From the NCBI RefSeq assembly GCF_024448895.1, contig NZ_JAMOIC010000002.1:186001-250000 (forward strand): a DNA stretch of 64,000 nt, written 5' to 3'. The stretch comes from Stutzerimonas stutzeri. GTDB taxonomy: Bacteria > Pseudomonadota > Gammaproteobacteria > Pseudomonadales > Pseudomonadaceae. Below are positions 42,165 to 53,465 of this stretch, one piece after another; the stretch's first letter is position 1; every line of letters starts with the position of its first letter. The notes beneath the pieces were generated by a model that worked only from the letters and a program-made list of their open reading frames with translations, searched no databases and had not been told where the DNA came from. The translations under genes and the position numbers were made by a program.

Positions 42165-43163
42165 ATGGACAATAACCAGCCAATCATCGTCAAGCGGATC
42201 AAGAAGGTCGCTGCTGGGCACCATGGCGGCGCCTGGAAGATCGCTTTCGCCGACTTCGCAACCGCCATGATGGCGTTCTTTTTGGTGATGTGGCTGATGT
42301 CCTCCGCCACACCGGAGCAGAAACGCGCCATTTCCGGCTACTTCCAGGACCCCATCGGCTTCACCGAAAGCGCTAGCCCGCATGTCATAGACCTTGGCGG
42401 TACGCCTACGCCCTCACCGGATCGCACGCTCAATGACGTGGTCCAGCCGGAAGTGCAACAGTCCGAATCCGCGCTCGACGCCGAGCAGGCCCAGACCTTT
42501 TCCGAGCAGCTGGACCGGGAGCGCCTTGAGCTGCTGCTGCAGGAGCTGCAGAACAAGGTCGACGAAAATCCGGATCTGACCCGATTCAAGGATCAAATCC
42601 TGTTCGAAATCACCCAGGATGGCTTGCGTATCCAGATCATGGATGCCGCCAACCGGCCTATGTTCGCGCTCGGTAGTGCTCAGCTGCAGTCCTATTTCGA
42701 GGACATCCTGCTAGCCATGGCCGACACCATCCGCGCGGTGCCGAACAAGATCAGTATCAGCGGCCACACCGACGCCAAGCCCTATTCGGGGCGGGGTGAT
42801 TTCGGCAACTGGGAGCTATCAGCCGGCCGCGCCAATGCGGCGCGGCGCGTACTGGTCGCCGGTGGCTATCCTGAAGAACAGCTGGCGCGGGTGGTGGGCT
42901 ATGCGTCATCCGCGTTGTTCGACCGTGAGGACCCGCTGAACCCGGTAAACCGTCGTATCGACATCCTGGTGCTCACCAAGAAAGCGCAACGCGACATCGA
43001 GGGTGAGCAGTCGGAAGCCGCTGAAGACTCTGGCGCAGCGCCTTCGGACGCCGCGCCGCCCGCGGAGGCAGTACCCGATCCACTCCAGGCACCGCAACTT
43101 CGCGAGCGGCTGAACATCTTCGAAGACGGCGTGCTTAAGTTCGATCAGCCAGGCGGCAACTGA
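42165..43163 (+). CDS. motB: Flagellar motor stator protein MotB
   Basis: This 332-residue protein has one N-terminal transmembrane helix with the proton-carrying Asp in FADFATAMMAFFLVMW (about residue 30). The C-terminal OmpA-like peptidoglycan-binding domain reads ISGHTDAKP and NWELSAGRANAARR. It anchors the stator to the wall. The C-terminal 45 residues are acidic and Ala/Pro-rich. It follows motA closely and is surely cotranscribed. Confidence 0.96.
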   Translation: MDNNQPIIVKRIKKVAAGHHGGAWKIAFADFATAMMAFFLVMWLMSSATPEQKRAISGYFQDPIGFTESASPHVIDLGGTPTPSPDRTLNDVVQPEVQQSESALDAEQAQTFSEQLDRERLELLLQELQNKVDENPDLTRFKDQILFEITQDGLRIQIMDAANRPMFALGSAQLQSYFEDILLAMADTIRAVPNKISISGHTDAKPYSGRGDFGNWELSAGRANAARRVLVAGGYPEEQLARVVGYASSALFDREDPLNPVNRRIDILVLTKKAQRDIEGEQSEAAEDSGAAPSDAAPPAEAVPDPLQAPQLRERLNIFEDGVLKFDQPGGN

Positions 43164-43192
43164 CGCAGGCGTTCAGCTGATGTTACCGAACA

Positions 43193-43213
43193 GGCGGCGG
43201 TAAAGAAGCCGCC
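43193..43213. terminator. Weak hairpin between motB and rsgA
   Basis: GGCGGC (43193-43198) and GCCGCC (43208-43213) form a 6-pair stem with a 9-base loop in the gap between two convergent genes. No T-run follows, so it is a weak terminator candidate. Confidence 0.35.
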
Positions 43214-43226
43214 AACTGCGAAGGCG

Positions 43227-44258
43227 CTAGTACTCGGCTTCAGGCAGGCTGCTGATGATGTGGCGGTAGCTGGCCATCCGCTGCGGCTGGATCTGCCCAT
43301 CTTCCAAGGCCTTGAGAAGGGCACAGCCCGGCTCGCGGTCATGCTTGCAATCGCGAAAGCGGCAATGACCCAGCAAATCCTGGAATTCGATGAAACCCGC
43401 CTCGACATCGGAGCGGCTGACGTGACCCAGGCCGAATTCACGAATGCCGGGGGAGTCGATCAGCTCGCCACCGCGAGGGAAGTGGAACAGCCGTGCGGTA
43501 GTGGTGGTGTGAGTGCCTTTGCCAGTCAACTCGGACAGCGGGCCGACGCGAGTGTCGACGCCCGGCAACAGGCTGTTCACCAACGAAGACTTTCCTACGC
43601 CCGACTGCCCGACAAACACGCTGACGTGGCCGTCGAGCCTTGTCTGCAATGCTTCCATGCCTGCCCCGTCGTGGGCTGAGACTTCCATCAGCGGATAGCC
43701 CAACGTGCGGTACACCGACAGCAGGGCGTTTAGCGCTTTCTCGTTCTGAGCATTGATCAGATCAGCTTTGTTCAGCAGCAGCAGTGGCGTGATGCCCGCA
43801 TGCTCGGCGGCGATCAGGTAGCGGTCGATAAGATTGGCATGTGGTTCGGGAAGCGGTGCGAACACGATGACGATGAGGTCGACGTTCGCGGCGACCGGCT
43901 TGAGCTGGCCACGGGTGTCGGGTCTGCAGAGTTCGGACTGGCGAGGCAGTTGCGCGACGATCACGCCGATGCCCTGATTGCCGGGACGCCAGACAACCCG
44001 GTCGCCGGTCACTAGTGCGGGCAGGTTGGCACGCAGGTGACAGCGGAATACCTGGCCGCGCTGCTCGCCTTCTTGGGCCTCTACTTCAACCTGAACGCCG
44101 AAGTGTGCGATCACCAGACCGGTCTGTTCCGGGCCCAAATCACCACCTTCCAGCTCTTCTATAGTTCGGGATTCGCGTCGCGCGGCGCGCGTGGCGCGCT
44201 CTTCCTGGATTTTCTCGATGCGCCAGCTTTGCCGGCGGTTGAGGTGGCGTTTGGCCAT
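43227..44258 (-). CDS. rsgA: Ribosome biogenesis GTPase RsgA
   Basis: This 343-residue circularly permuted GTPase matures the 30S subunit. An N-terminal OB fold is followed by the GTPase domain in the order G4 (LLLNKADLI), G1 ([12 protein letters not shown]) and G3 ([10 protein letters not shown]). The C-terminal zinc knuckle is [17 protein letters not shown] 44258 ([10 protein letters not shown]) gives normal length; the frame to 44321 adds a non-conserved leader. It lies next to orn in many pseudomonads, though here a methyltransferase gene is in between. Confidence 0.95.
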   Translation of the reverse strand: MAKRHLNRRQSWRIEKIQEERATRAARRESRTIEELEGGDLGPEQTGLVIAHFGVQVEVEAQEGEQRGQVFRCHLRANLPALVTGDRVVWRPGNQGIGVIVAQLPRQSELCRPDTRGQLKPVAANVDLIVIVFAPLPEPHANLIDRYLIAAEHAGITPLLLLNKADLINAQNEKALNALLSVYRTLGYPLMEVSAHDGAGMEALQTRLDGHVSVFVGQSGVGKSSLVNSLLPGVDTRVGPLSELTGKGTHTTTTARLFHFPRGGELIDSPGIREFGLGHVSRSDVEAGFIEFQDLLGHCRFRDCKHDREPGCALLKALEDGQIQPQRMASYRHIISSLPEAEY

Positions 44259-44387
44259 TTCTGTGTGGTGTCCAGGGTTGTAAAAAGTAGGCGAGTCTAG
44301 CATGCCGCCCGACTGGACCATGGGCGCTGTATGGGGCTCGGCCTGCCGGTTAGACTTTGCCCCTGTTCCTTGATGCGACGCGCTCCT

Positions 44388-45768
<1,381 letters not shown>

Positions 45769-45849
45769 TTGCCAGGGCGTGACTCGCACGATGACATGTA
45801 TGCAGCGAGGGCGGGGACCTCGGTCAGTGCTCCCGGCCTTGGTTGCGTC

Positions 45850-46494
45850 TTAGTTGCGGCCTAATTTGCGCAGCTCGTCCGACTCGACCACTCGCGTTCC
45901 TTCGCCTTCCTCTAGTGCGAGGCGCCAGAGTGCATGGGCAAGGGTGCACGCCGAAATGCCTCGATATTTGCCCGGCAATAGATGGGAGAGTGGGGCGGTC
46001 AGACGTTCCACCGGGCGCACCTGCATGCGCGGCCCGAGCAGCTGCGAAGGGCGTGCAATGGTCAGCTGTGGCCAGCCCTGAGCCTGCAGAGCCTGCTCCA
46101 TCTCACCTTTGACCCGACAGTAGAAGATCGAGCTGGCCGGATCGGCGCCCAATGAACTGATCACCAAGAGGTGCCGGGCCCCCAACTCCCGAGCTCGGGC
46201 GCCAAAGGCCAGCACCAGATCATGGTCGATCTTGCGGAAGGCTTCCTGGCTGCCTGCCTCTTTCAGCGTGCTTCCCAGGCAGCAGAACGCGGTATCGATC
46301 TTGCCTGATAGTTGCGGCAGCAGCGCTTCAAGCCCGCCGACCGGGTTTTCAAGACGCTGATGCTCGGCGAGTGGTCTGCGGCTGGGGGCAAGCACGCATT
46401 CCACAGTAGGTTCGTTGAGCAGGCGGTCCAGCAAATGCTCGCCGGTCAGCCCGGTGGCGCCGGCAAGCAAAATACGCTGTGGCGTCAAATACAT
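45850..46494 (-). CDS. NAD(P)-binding oxidoreductase (HTATIP2/YbjT-like SDR)
   Basis: This 214-residue atypical short-chain dehydrogenase has the dinucleotide motif [18 protein letters not shown] (GxxGxxG) at its start and the substrate-side [15 protein letters not shown]-type segment with ISSLGA near residue 115. Members often act as NAD(P)H-sensing proteins with no known substrate. ATG 46494 has AGGAAG upstream. It ends a run on the minus strand behind the MORN protease gene. Its neighbour order with the next three genes follows PA4017-PA4014. Confidence 0.85.
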   Translation of the reverse strand: MYLTPQRILLAGATGLTGEHLLDRLLNEPTVECVLAPSRRPLAEHQRLENPVGGLEALLPQLSGKIDTAFCCLGSTLKEAGSQEAFRKIDHDLVLAFGARARELGARHLLVISSLGADPASSIFYCRVKGEMEQALQAQGWPQLTIARPSQLLGPRMQVRPVERLTAPLSHLLPGKYRGISACTLAHALWRLALEEGEGTRVVESDELRKLGRN

Positions 46495-46514
46495 GTTGTG
46501 GCTTCCTGTACCGT

Positions 46515-48194
46515 TCAGTCGGTCGGCATTGGCAGCTGACTGGTCAGCGCCCGCCAGTGTTCGACAACGCGCTCCGGCGCCCATATCTGTGGCTCCGAAG
46601 CCTGATAGTGGTCGGCTTGCTCCCGTTCGGCAACCCTTGCTTGAGCCAGCGTGAAGGCCTGCACAATATCCCGGTTCTCCTGCAGCGCCTCGGCGAAGAG
46701 GGCTCGGCCGAAGTAGGTGAAGTCGCTTTCCTCGGAGCAGCCGAACGACACCCTGTCAGCGCGAGCGGCGGTGATGATCGCGGTGTTCGAGCTTTTCAGC
46801 GGCTCGATGAACCCTCCGGAATAGCAGGCTGAGATCACGACTATCTTGTTGCGTTCGGCAAGAGGCTCCAGCAGCGTCGCCAGGTCGGCTGCGGGGAGGT
46901 CCTCCAGCGCCAGCCGCGGCTGTGTCAGCACGAGCTGATGGTCAGCGGACCCATGGCTGGTCAGGTAGATGAAGACCAGGTCTTCCGGACCACTTTGCTC
47001 GGCCAGCCGATGTATCGCTCGAGACAGGTTTTCGCGAGTGGCCAGCGGCCGATCGGTGAAGTGGTCGCGATGATTGACCAGGCTGAGTTGTCCCCGTGCA
47101 GCGAAGCGCTCGCTCAGCAACTTGTTCACGTAGTCGACCTCGCGCAGAAACACGCTTTGCTGGCCATCGCCACCCAGGGTCAAGGTGTAGAGCTCGGCTG
47201 CGGAGGTCGATGCCGGGACCGCATCAAGGGCTTCTGACAACAACGAGCCCTGACGCAGCAGGCCGACCTCCAGCGGATCGGGCAAGCGATTGTCTTCAAG
47301 GTCATGGCTCAGGCGACCGGCCTTCCATATTCCGCTCTGTTGCGTCCCGTCGGCCTGGACGAGCGTACCGGGTCCAGCGTACTGGCCTGTGCGAAAACGC
47401 CCGCTGTAATGAGTACCGTCCGGCTGGCTGAGATCGCCTAAGCCGTGATATTGCCAGCGCTTGAATACGCCGCTGTAGCGAGTGCCGTCGACGCCGGCAT
47501 ACTCGCCGTCGCCGCTTAGCTCGCCCTGTTCGAAGTTGCCTTTCCAGACATTGCCGATGGCATCTTCGTAGCGACCCAGACCATGAAATTGGTCGTCCTG
47601 GAATTGGCCGATGTAATGCTCGCCATCGCTGCCGCGGTAAACGCCGTCTCCGTTCAGACTGCCGTGCTCGAAGCGGCCAATGAATGTTCCGCTGGCATCG
47701 CTGCGGGTGCCTTCGCCGTTTGGCTGGCCAGCGACGAAGGCCCCTTCATAGGCGCCACCGTCCGTGCTTTCGAGCTTTCCGCTGCCGTGGTAGAGGTCGT
47801 CCTTGAATTCGCCTTCATAGCTCAGCCCCGGTTCGGTATAGCGACCTTTGCCGTTCAAGCTGCCTTGCTGGAACTGCCCTTCATAGACGCCGCCTGTGGC
47901 ATAGCTGAACCGCCCTTGGCCGTCGAACAATCCCTCTTTGAACTCGCCCTCATAGCGGTCGCCGTTGGCGCCCTGCCAGACGCCCCTGCCGTGCCATTGG
48001 CCATTTTTGAAGATGCCGCGATAGTTGCTGCCATTCGGGTAATCTATTCGGCCTTCGCCTTGTAACAGGCCGTCGACGATCTCACCCCGATAACGACCGC
48101 CATCAGGCAGTACCGCATCGGCGGGTAGCAATGGCTCGCCATCCCCGCAAGCGGTCAGGAGAAAAGCGAGCAGAACAGGGGCGAGGTGGCGCAT
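46515..48194 (-). CDS. MORN-repeat lipoprotein with C-terminal C13 (legumain/caspase-like) peptidase domain
   Basis: This 559-residue protein has a lipoprotein signal (LLAFLLTAC, Cys16). Residues about 28-310 hold around a dozen MORN repeats of the form GxYxGxFxxGxxxGxGxxxxxDG, for example [18 protein letters not shown]. Residues about 340-540 are a clan CD cysteine peptidase with His414 (YLTSHGSAD) and Cys457 (VISACYSGG), the dyad of family C13. It is predicted to be envelope-anchored. The substrate is unknown, and MORN repeats may bind lipid or protein. It ends 20 bases before the NAD(P)-binding gene. Confidence 0.88.
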   Translation of the reverse strand: MRHLAPVLLAFLLTACGDGEPLLPADAVLPDGGRYRGEIVDGLLQGEGRIDYPNGSNYRGIFKNGQWHGRGVWQGANGDRYEGEFKEGLFDGQGRFSYATGGVYEGQFQQGSLNGKGRYTEPGLSYEGEFKDDLYHGSGKLESTDGGAYEGAFVAGQPNGEGTRSDASGTFIGRFEHGSLNGDGVYRGSDGEHYIGQFQDDQFHGLGRYEDAIGNVWKGNFEQGELSGDGEYAGVDGTRYSGVFKRWQYHGLGDLSQPDGTHYSGRFRTGQYAGPGTLVQADGTQQSGIWKAGRLSHDLEDNRLPDPLEVGLLRQGSLLSEALDAVPASTSAAELYTLTLGGDGQQSVFLREVDYVNKLLSERFAARGQLSLVNHRDHFTDRPLATRENLSRAIHRLAEQSGPEDLVFIYLTSHGSADHQLVLTQPRLALEDLPAADLATLLEPLAERNKIVVISACYSGGFIEPLKSSNTAIITAARADRVSFGCSEESDFTYFGRALFAEALQENRDIVQAFTLAQARVAEREQADHYQASEPQIWAPERVVEHWRALTSQLPMPTD

Positions 48195-48269
48195 GCGGTC
48201 ATCCGAAATGGCGAAGTCCGCAGTATGCCGTAATCGCGACGGGGTACGACAATGGCGCACCCCGCGTGA

Positions 48270-48725
48270 TCAGACGAAGCAGAGAGCCAGGGTTTCGGCG
48301 ATGTAGGCGGGCTTCTCAACGCCCTCAATTTCCATCACGGCGCGAGATTTGAGCAGCCACTGTCCGGGGTTCTTCTCGTAGGCGTCGATCAGTGTTGCGG
48401 CAACCCGAACCCGCGAGCCGACCCTGACCGGCTGAATGAAACGCAAGCTGTCGAGGCCGTAGTTCACCCCCATCTTGATTCCCTCCGGGCGAATCATCAG
48501 CTCCTCCATCAGCATCGGCAGCAGCGAAAGCGATAGGAATCCATGTGCGATCGTCCCGCCGAACGGGGTCTGCGAGGCCTTTTCCGGGTCGATGTGAATG
48601 AACTGGTGATCACCAGTGCAATCGGCAAACTGGTCCACTCGCTGCTGGTCGACAGTGAACCACTCGGAATGGCCGAGTTCCTTGCCTATGTAGTCCTTGA
48701 GTTCTGCTACGGGTACTTGCGGCAT
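48270..48725 (-). CDS. phaJ: MaoC-like (R)-specific enoyl-CoA hydratase, PhaJ4-like
   Basis: This 151-residue hot-dog-fold hydratase has the MaoC catalytic segment FADCTGDHQFIHIDPEKA (Asp/His dyad) followed by GTIAHGFLSLSL. It resembles P. aeruginosa PhaJ4 (PA4015) as I remember it, which turns trans-2-enoyl-CoA into (R)-3-hydroxyacyl-CoA and feeds polyhydroxyalkanoate synthesis from fatty-acid oxidation. The position next to lrgAB and the C13 protease gene agrees with that. The substrate chain length is not predictable. Confidence 0.87.
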   Translation of the reverse strand: MPQVPVAELKDYIGKELGHSEWFTVDQQRVDQFADCTGDHQFIHIDPEKASQTPFGGTIAHGFLSLSLLPMLMEELMIRPEGIKMGVNYGLDSLRFIQPVRVGSRVRVAATLIDAYEKNPGQWLLKSRAVMEIEGVEKPAYIAETLALCFV

Positions 48726-48877
48726 ATGTCCTCCGGGCTTTTGTTGTTCTGGTCGGTTGTTGCGCCGGGGCTAGATCATCATGCGCCTCAAAGCGAATCA
48801 ACCAAGCATGGTTCGTGCGAATGGCGAGCCATAGGCTGAGCCGGCGATGGTCGCGGGATTCGTTGCGGCGAGATGCC

Positions 48878-48883
48878 TATAAT
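48878..48883 (+). promoter_or_regulatory. Possible -10 box for lrgA-lrgB
   Basis: A perfect TATAAT lies 27 bases before the lrgA start in the divergent gap. I see no good -35 box at 16-18 bases, so it is a candidate only. Confidence 0.4.
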
Positions 48884-48909
48884 CGCGCCCCTTTTTCATG
48901 GAGGCTGTC

Positions 48910-49272
48910 ATGCTGCTACGTGGACTGACCTGGCTGGTGATCTTTCAGCTGCTTGGCACTGCTTTGAATGTGATGGTTTTACCAATGCTGCCAGGCCCCA
49001 TCATCGGGCTCGTCCTGCTGTTCGTCGCGCTGCTAGCGCGCGGGCAGGCCAGTGAGTCGCTACAGGTCGCTGCCAGCAGCCTCTTGCGTTATCTGCCTCT
49101 GCTGTTGGTGCCGCCAGCCGTTGGGGTGATGGCCTACACCGAGGCGATTCTCGATGACTTCTGGGCGATAGTCGGCGTGCTGGTCATCTCGTTGGTGGTT
49201 TCGCTGGTTTTCACCGGGTGGTTGATGCAAGCACTGATTCGTCGTCAGCAGCGCAAGGCGGGCCGCGCATGA
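48910..49272 (+). CDS. lrgA: CidA/LrgA family holin-like protein
   Basis: This 120-residue protein has four transmembrane helices with the family segment MLPGPIIGLVLLFVALL. CidA/LrgA proteins are holin-like and influence murein hydrolase release, cell lysis and export of small metabolites such as pyruvate. ATG 48910 follows GGAGG, so I prefer it to the ATG at 48898 that overlaps that site. Its stop overlaps the lrgB ATG, giving a coupled pair. Confidence 0.9.
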   Translation: MLLRGLTWLVIFQLLGTALNVMVLPMLPGPIIGLVLLFVALLARGQASESLQVAASSLLRYLPLLLVPPAVGVMAYTEAILDDFWAIVGVLVISLVVSLVFTGWLMQALIRRQQRKAGRA

Positions 49273-49988
49273 TCACGATGCAATGGCAGGCTGCGTGGGA
49301 AGCGGTGATTCATCACCCGCTGTTCGGTGTGGCCATCACCCTCGCAGCCTTTCAGCTGGCCTATGCCGCCTACGAAAAGACTCGCTGGGTATTTCTGCAG
49401 CCGGTGCTTGTATCGATGGTGGTCGTGGTAGGCACGCTGCTCCTGTGCGGCCTCAGCTACAACGAGTACCGCGACAGCGCGCAATTGCTTACGGTAATGC
49501 TCGGGCCTGCCACCGTCGCGCTGGCGGTACCGCTGTATCTCAATCTAAGGCGTATTCGCGAGCTGTTCGGGCCGATCATGCTCACTTTGCTGGTGGCCGG
49601 CACGGGCGCGACGGCGCTTGGAATGGGGCTCGCATGGGCCTTCGGTGCCGATCAGATGATTCTGATGACCCTTGCGCCGAAATCCGTAACCTCGCCCATC
49701 GCCATGCTGGTGGCCGACCAGATCGGCGGCGTGGTGGCGCTGGCTGCGGTGTTCGTGATGATCACTGGCATCATCGGTGCGATCATTGGCCCGGAACTGT
49801 TGCGCCGGTTTGGCGTTCAGCATCCTGCCGCCCGTGGCATGGCGCTGGGTTTGACTGCTCACGCAGTGGGAACCGCGCAGGCCCTGCAGGAAGGTGACGA
49901 GTGCGGTGCCTTCGCGGCACTGGCGATGAGTCTGATGGGCGTGATGACGGCGGTGCTGCTGCCGCTTGCCGTTTTGCTGTTGTCGTAA
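49269..49988 (+). CDS. lrgB: LrgB family protein
   Basis: This 239-residue membrane protein has about seven helices and the LrgB signature region TLAPKSVTSPIAMLVAD, followed by an ELLRRFGVQHPAARGMALG stretch and AHAVGTAQALQ. It works with the LrgA-like protein, whose stop overlaps its start. Proposed roles are control of cell lysis and metabolite transport. The pair matches PA4013-PA4014 in position. Confidence 0.9.
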   Translation: MITMQWQAAWEAVIHHPLFGVAITLAAFQLAYAAYEKTRWVFLQPVLVSMVVVVGTLLLCGLSYNEYRDSAQLLTVMLGPATVALAVPLYLNLRRIRELFGPIMLTLLVAGTGATALGMGLAWAFGADQMILMTLAPKSVTSPIAMLVADQIGGVVALAAVFVMITGIIGAIIGPELLRRFGVQHPAARGMALGLTAHAVGTAQALQEGDECGAFAALAMSLMGVMTAVLLPLAVLLLS

Positions 49989-49997
49989 GGAGTCCGC

Positions 49998-50588
49998 ATG
50001 AAGCTGCCGCTGTTCCCCCTGGATACCGTACTGTTCCCCGGTTGCACCCTTGATTTGCAGATATTCGAGGCGCGCTATCTGGATATGGTCAGCAGCTGCC
50101 TCAAGGCCGGCCATGGTTTCGGCGTAGTGCGCATCCTCGAAGGCAGTGAGGTGGGAATGGCTGCAAGCGAGTACGCCCTGACCGGCTGTGAAGCGTTGAT
50201 TCGCGACTGGCAACAGCGTCCCAACGGATTGCTTGGCATCAGGGTAGAGGGTGGTCGCCGATTCGATGTGGTCTCGGCTGAAGTGCAGCGCGATCAGCTG
50301 ACCATCGGTGAGGTCAACTGGCGAGAGGAGCCCGAGGACCTTCCTCTGAGCGAGGAGCACGCTGATCTTGCGGTACTGCTCGAGGCGCTCGCACAACATC
50401 CCTTGGTCGAAACGCTGGGGATGGGGCACCCAGCGCAGGGGCAACGCTCACTGGCGCACCAACTGGCCTATCTGTTGCCATTCCGACCCGACCAGAAGCT
50501 GGACTTGCTTCAGCTGAACGATCCTGAGCTGCAGTTGCAATCTATTCAGCGCTGGCTGGAGCAGCTCCAGGGCGAGGCGTCCGATTAG
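49998..50588 (+). CDS. LON substrate-binding-domain protein
   Basis: This 196-residue protein is a stand-alone LON N-terminal domain: LPLFPLDTVLFPGCTLDLQI opens it, followed by IFEARYLDMV and GFGVVRI. There is no ATPase or protease part. Such proteins occur in many proteobacteria and are thought to bind proteins, but the role is not known. A good AAGGAG site precedes the ATG, 9 bases after lrgB, so it is probably in the same operon. Confidence 0.9.
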   Translation: MKLPLFPLDTVLFPGCTLDLQIFEARYLDMVSSCLKAGHGFGVVRILEGSEVGMAASEYALTGCEALIRDWQQRPNGLLGIRVEGGRRFDVVSAEVQRDQLTIGEVNWREEPEDLPLSEEHADLAVLLEALAQHPLVETLGMGHPAQGQRSLAHQLAYLLPFRPDQKLDLLQLNDPELQLQSIQRWLEQLQGEASD

Positions 50589-50615
50589 CAATAACGCAGG
50601 CCGTTGTGTTCGACG

Positions 50616-51935
50616 CTACTGGTAGCGATAGAGCAGCATGGCACCGGGCAGCGCCCAGATGGTGAAAGCCCCGATCAGGCCCAGCGTCGCCGGCAGTATC
50701 AGCGACCAGATTCGGGGTGAGAGCGCATTCATCGGGGCGCGCCATTGCACGATGGTCAGGCTCGCCGCGCAAACGGTGGCCGCCAGTACCGCTCCGGCAA
50801 TTACATCCGTGGGCCAGTGGACGCCCAGATAGACGCGCGACAAGGCAATAGCGGTAGCCGGCAGGGTGGCCAGAAGTACCCAGGCCAGGCGCAGCCTTGG
50901 CGGTTGCCCGCGTCCGGCCAGCACACCCAGCGTAAGGAAGAAGGCGAAGGCTGCGGAGCTGTGGCCGCTGGGGAAACTGTAGCTGTGCAGGGGCTCGAGA
51001 AGCACTTCCGGGCGAATTCGACCAAATGTCGCTTTGAGAGAGCCGTTGGCCAGTGCAGTCCCGAGGAGGGTGAGTATCGCGAAAGCGGCCGCTCTGCCTT
51101 GTTTCATCATGAGCAGGAGCAGGCTGAGCAACACGGCAGCCCATAACTGGGTCTGGAAATCGCCCGCTCTGGTGACGACAACCATGACGCGGTCGAATAT
51201 CGGACTACGCTCGCCTTGAACGACCGTCATCAAGCCTTCATCGAATTCCTTCAGATACGGCCAGCCTATGAACAGGCCGAGCAGGATCGCCGCACTCAGG
51301 CCGGCAGCGAGCGGCGTTACCCGGCGCATCTGGTGAAGACTGCAGTGCACGACACCGCCGATAAGCAGCAACAAGCCCCCAGTAACAATGCCCGCCTCGC
51401 CCCAAAAGCCTTCCGGTAGCGGCAGTCGAACGGCTGCGCCGGCGGTCCAGCCCGGCAGCAGATAGGCCATCGACCAGCCTGCTGCCGCAAACAGGCTGAC
51501 CAGGAGGAAGCGCCCGAATGGCATGTCCAGCATGCCTGCGGTCAGCGGCAGCATTGGTCGCAACGGGCCGATGAATCGCCCGACTAGCAAACTGGCGATC
51601 CCGTAACGCTCGAAATACACCTCGGCTCGTGCCAACCATTCCGGATGATCTCGCAGCCCCCGCATACTGCGAATGTTCTGGTGATAGCGCCGCCCAAGCC
51701 CGTACGACAGCAGGTCGCCCAGCAAGCCGCCGGCGTAGCCCAGCAGGAGCGTCTCGCCAAGGCTCAGCACACCGCTACCTGCGAGTACCGCGATGGCGAA
51801 GATCATCACCGTGCCGGGCATCAGCAGCCCGACTACGGCAAGGCATTCGAGGCAGGCCACTATGAACAAGCTGAGGCCCAGCCATTGTGGATTGTCAGCG
51901 AGCCAGGTGGTAAGAGCGGTGAGCCATTCGGGCAT
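50616..51935 (-). CDS. DedA/PAP2 fusion membrane protein
   Basis: This 439-residue protein joins two membrane modules. The N-terminal DedA/VTT domain (about 1-200) has LVGRFIGPLRPMLPLTAGM and the YGLGRRYHQN stretch; DedA proteins recycle undecaprenyl or other lipid carriers. The C-terminal PAP2 phosphatase (about 215-439) has FGRIRPE, SFPSGHSSAAF and SRVYLGVHWPTDVIAG, the complete acid-phosphatase triad. The protein may move and dephosphorylate a lipid carrier. It is convergent with the LON gene and divergent from proA. Confidence 0.92.
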   Translation of the reverse strand: MPEWLTALTTWLADNPQWLGLSLFIVACLECLAVVGLLMPGTVMIFAIAVLAGSGVLSLGETLLLGYAGGLLGDLLSYGLGRRYHQNIRSMRGLRDHPEWLARAEVYFERYGIASLLVGRFIGPLRPMLPLTAGMLDMPFGRFLLVSLFAAAGWSMAYLLPGWTAGAAVRLPLPEGFWGEAGIVTGGLLLLIGGVVHCSLHQMRRVTPLAAGLSAAILLGLFIGWPYLKEFDEGLMTVVQGERSPIFDRVMVVVTRAGDFQTQLWAAVLLSLLLLMMKQGRAAAFAILTLLGTALANGSLKATFGRIRPEVLLEPLHSYSFPSGHSSAAFAFFLTLGVLAGRGQPPRLRLAWVLLATLPATAIALSRVYLGVHWPTDVIAGAVLAATVCAASLTIVQWRAPMNALSPRIWSLILPATLGLIGAFTIWALPGAMLLYRYQ

Positions 51936-52157
51936 AAATGTTTCCTTAGTTCGAACCGGTTCGACCCGACGTCTGGCGCCCAGGTTTCAAAACGACGGTT
52001 TATAGCGTCGTCGCGATGGACACTTTTGATCCACATGGTTGGCCGTGATCCGCCGTGCCAGGGCTTGTAACGTGGCAGCAAGCCGGGCTGATGGTGTTGT
52101 CGGCGTGCGGCATTGCAGCCATTCGCCCGGCGCCGCTGTGCGCGAGGCGCGAGGGTA

Positions 52158-52163
52158 GCTATA
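52158..52163 (+). promoter_or_regulatory. Possible -10 box for proA
   Basis: A perfect TATAAT lies 37 bases before the proA start in a 264-base divergent gap. No clear -35 hexamer is seen at the right distance. Confidence 0.4.
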
Positions 52164-52199
52164 ATCAGCCGCTTTCCCTTCAGTCAGGCCAGCCAGACC

Positions 52200-53465
52200 A
52201 TGACCGAGTCCGTACTCGACTACATGACCCGCCTCGGTCGCGCCGCGCGCGAGGCGTCGCGCGTGCTTGCGCGTGCCACTACGGCTCAGAAGAACCGCGC
52301 GTTGCATGCCGCTGCCGCTGCGCTCGATGCGGCGCGCGAGGAACTGGTCAATGCCAATCAGAAAGATCTGGCTGCCGGGCGCGCTAACGGACTGGACGAC
52401 GCCATGCTCGATCGTCTGGCCCTGACACCGGCGCGTATCGACGACATGATCGAGGGCCTGCGTCAGGTTGCCAGCCTGCCCGATCCCATTGGGGAGATCC
52501 GTGACATGCGCTACCTGCCGTCGGGCATTCAGGTCGGCAAGATGCGTGTCCCGCTGGGAGTAGTCGGCATCATTTACGAATCGCGCCCGAACGTGACCAT
52601 CGATGCGGCCAGCCTTTGTTTGAAGTCCGGCAATGCCACCATCCTGCGCGGCGGGTCCGAAGCCATTCACTCGAATCAGGCGATTGCGCGCTGCATCCAG
52701 CTTGGGCTGGCCGAGGCCGACCTGCCATCGGCGGCCGTACAGGTCGTCGAGACCACTGATCGCGCTGCGGTCGGCGCGCTGATCACCATGCCCGAGTTCG
52801 TCGACGTCATCGTTCCGCGTGGCGGCAAGGGCCTGATCGAACGCATCAGTCGTGATGCGAAGGTTCCGGTCATCAAGCATCTGGATGGCATTTGCCATGT
52901 GTTCATCGACCAGGCGGCTGACCTCGACAAAGCCATTCGCATTGCCGACAACGCCAAGACACAGCGGTATGCCCCCTGCAACACCATGGAAACGCTACTG
53001 GTTCATGCGGGCATCGCGCCGCGCGTTCTGCCGCCCTTGATCGCCATCTATCGCGAGAAGGGCGTCGAGCTGCGCGGCTGCCCGCGAACCTGCGAACTGC
53101 TGGGGACAGATGTTCTGGCTGCCGCCGAGGAAGATTGGTCGACCGAGTACAATGCGCCGATTCTGTCGATCCGTATCGTCGATTCCCTTGCTGATGCCAT
53201 TGAACACATCAACCGCTATGGATCGCAGCACACCGATGCGATCGTCACCGAGAACTTCACCGATGCCCGCCGCTTCATTACTGAAGTCGACTCGGCGTCA
53301 GTAATGATCAATGCCTCGACTCGCTTTGCCGATGGCTTCGAGTACGGGTTAGGGGCGGAGATCGGCATTTCCACCGATAAGCTGCACGCACGCGGCCCGG
53401 TCGGCCTTGAAGGCCTGACCAGCGAGAAGTACGTGGTATTCGGCGACGGCCACGTGCGTACTTGA
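52200..53465 (+). CDS. proA: Glutamate-5-semialdehyde dehydrogenase (gamma-glutamyl phosphate reductase)
   Basis: This 421-residue enzyme reduces gamma-glutamyl phosphate with NADPH in proline synthesis. The aldehyde-dehydrogenase-type fold has [16 protein letters not shown], the nucleotide segment [10 protein letters not shown] and the catalytic Cys260 in [13 protein letters not shown] 52200 gives normal length; the frame to 52113 is leader. Its TGA overlaps the nadD ATG, so the two are translationally coupled, the same arrangement as in P. aeruginosa. Confidence 0.96.
   Translation: MTESVLDYMTRLGRAAREASRVLARATTAQKNRALHAAAAALDAAREELVNANQKDLAAGRANGLDDAMLDRLALTPARIDDMIEGLRQVASLPDPIGEIRDMRYLPSGIQVGKMRVPLGVVGIIYESRPNVTIDAASLCLKSGNATILRGGSEAIHSNQAIARCIQLGLAEADLPSAAVQVVETTDRAAVGALITMPEFVDVIVPRGGKGLIERISRDAKVPVIKHLDGICHVFIDQAADLDKAIRIADNAKTQRYAPCNTMETLLVHAGIAPRVLPPLIAIYREKGVELRGCPRTCELLGTDVLAAAEEDWSTEYNAPILSIRIVDSLADAIEHINRYGSQHTDAIVTENFTDARRFITEVDSASVMINASTRFADGFEYGLGAEIGISTDKLHARGPVGLEGLTSEKYVVFGDGHVRT

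Noticed and set aside
41290-42183. A 297-codon minus-strand frame opposite motA
   Set aside because: Composition is typical of antisense shadow (His/Arg/Asp-rich) and it covers motA, whose identity is secure.
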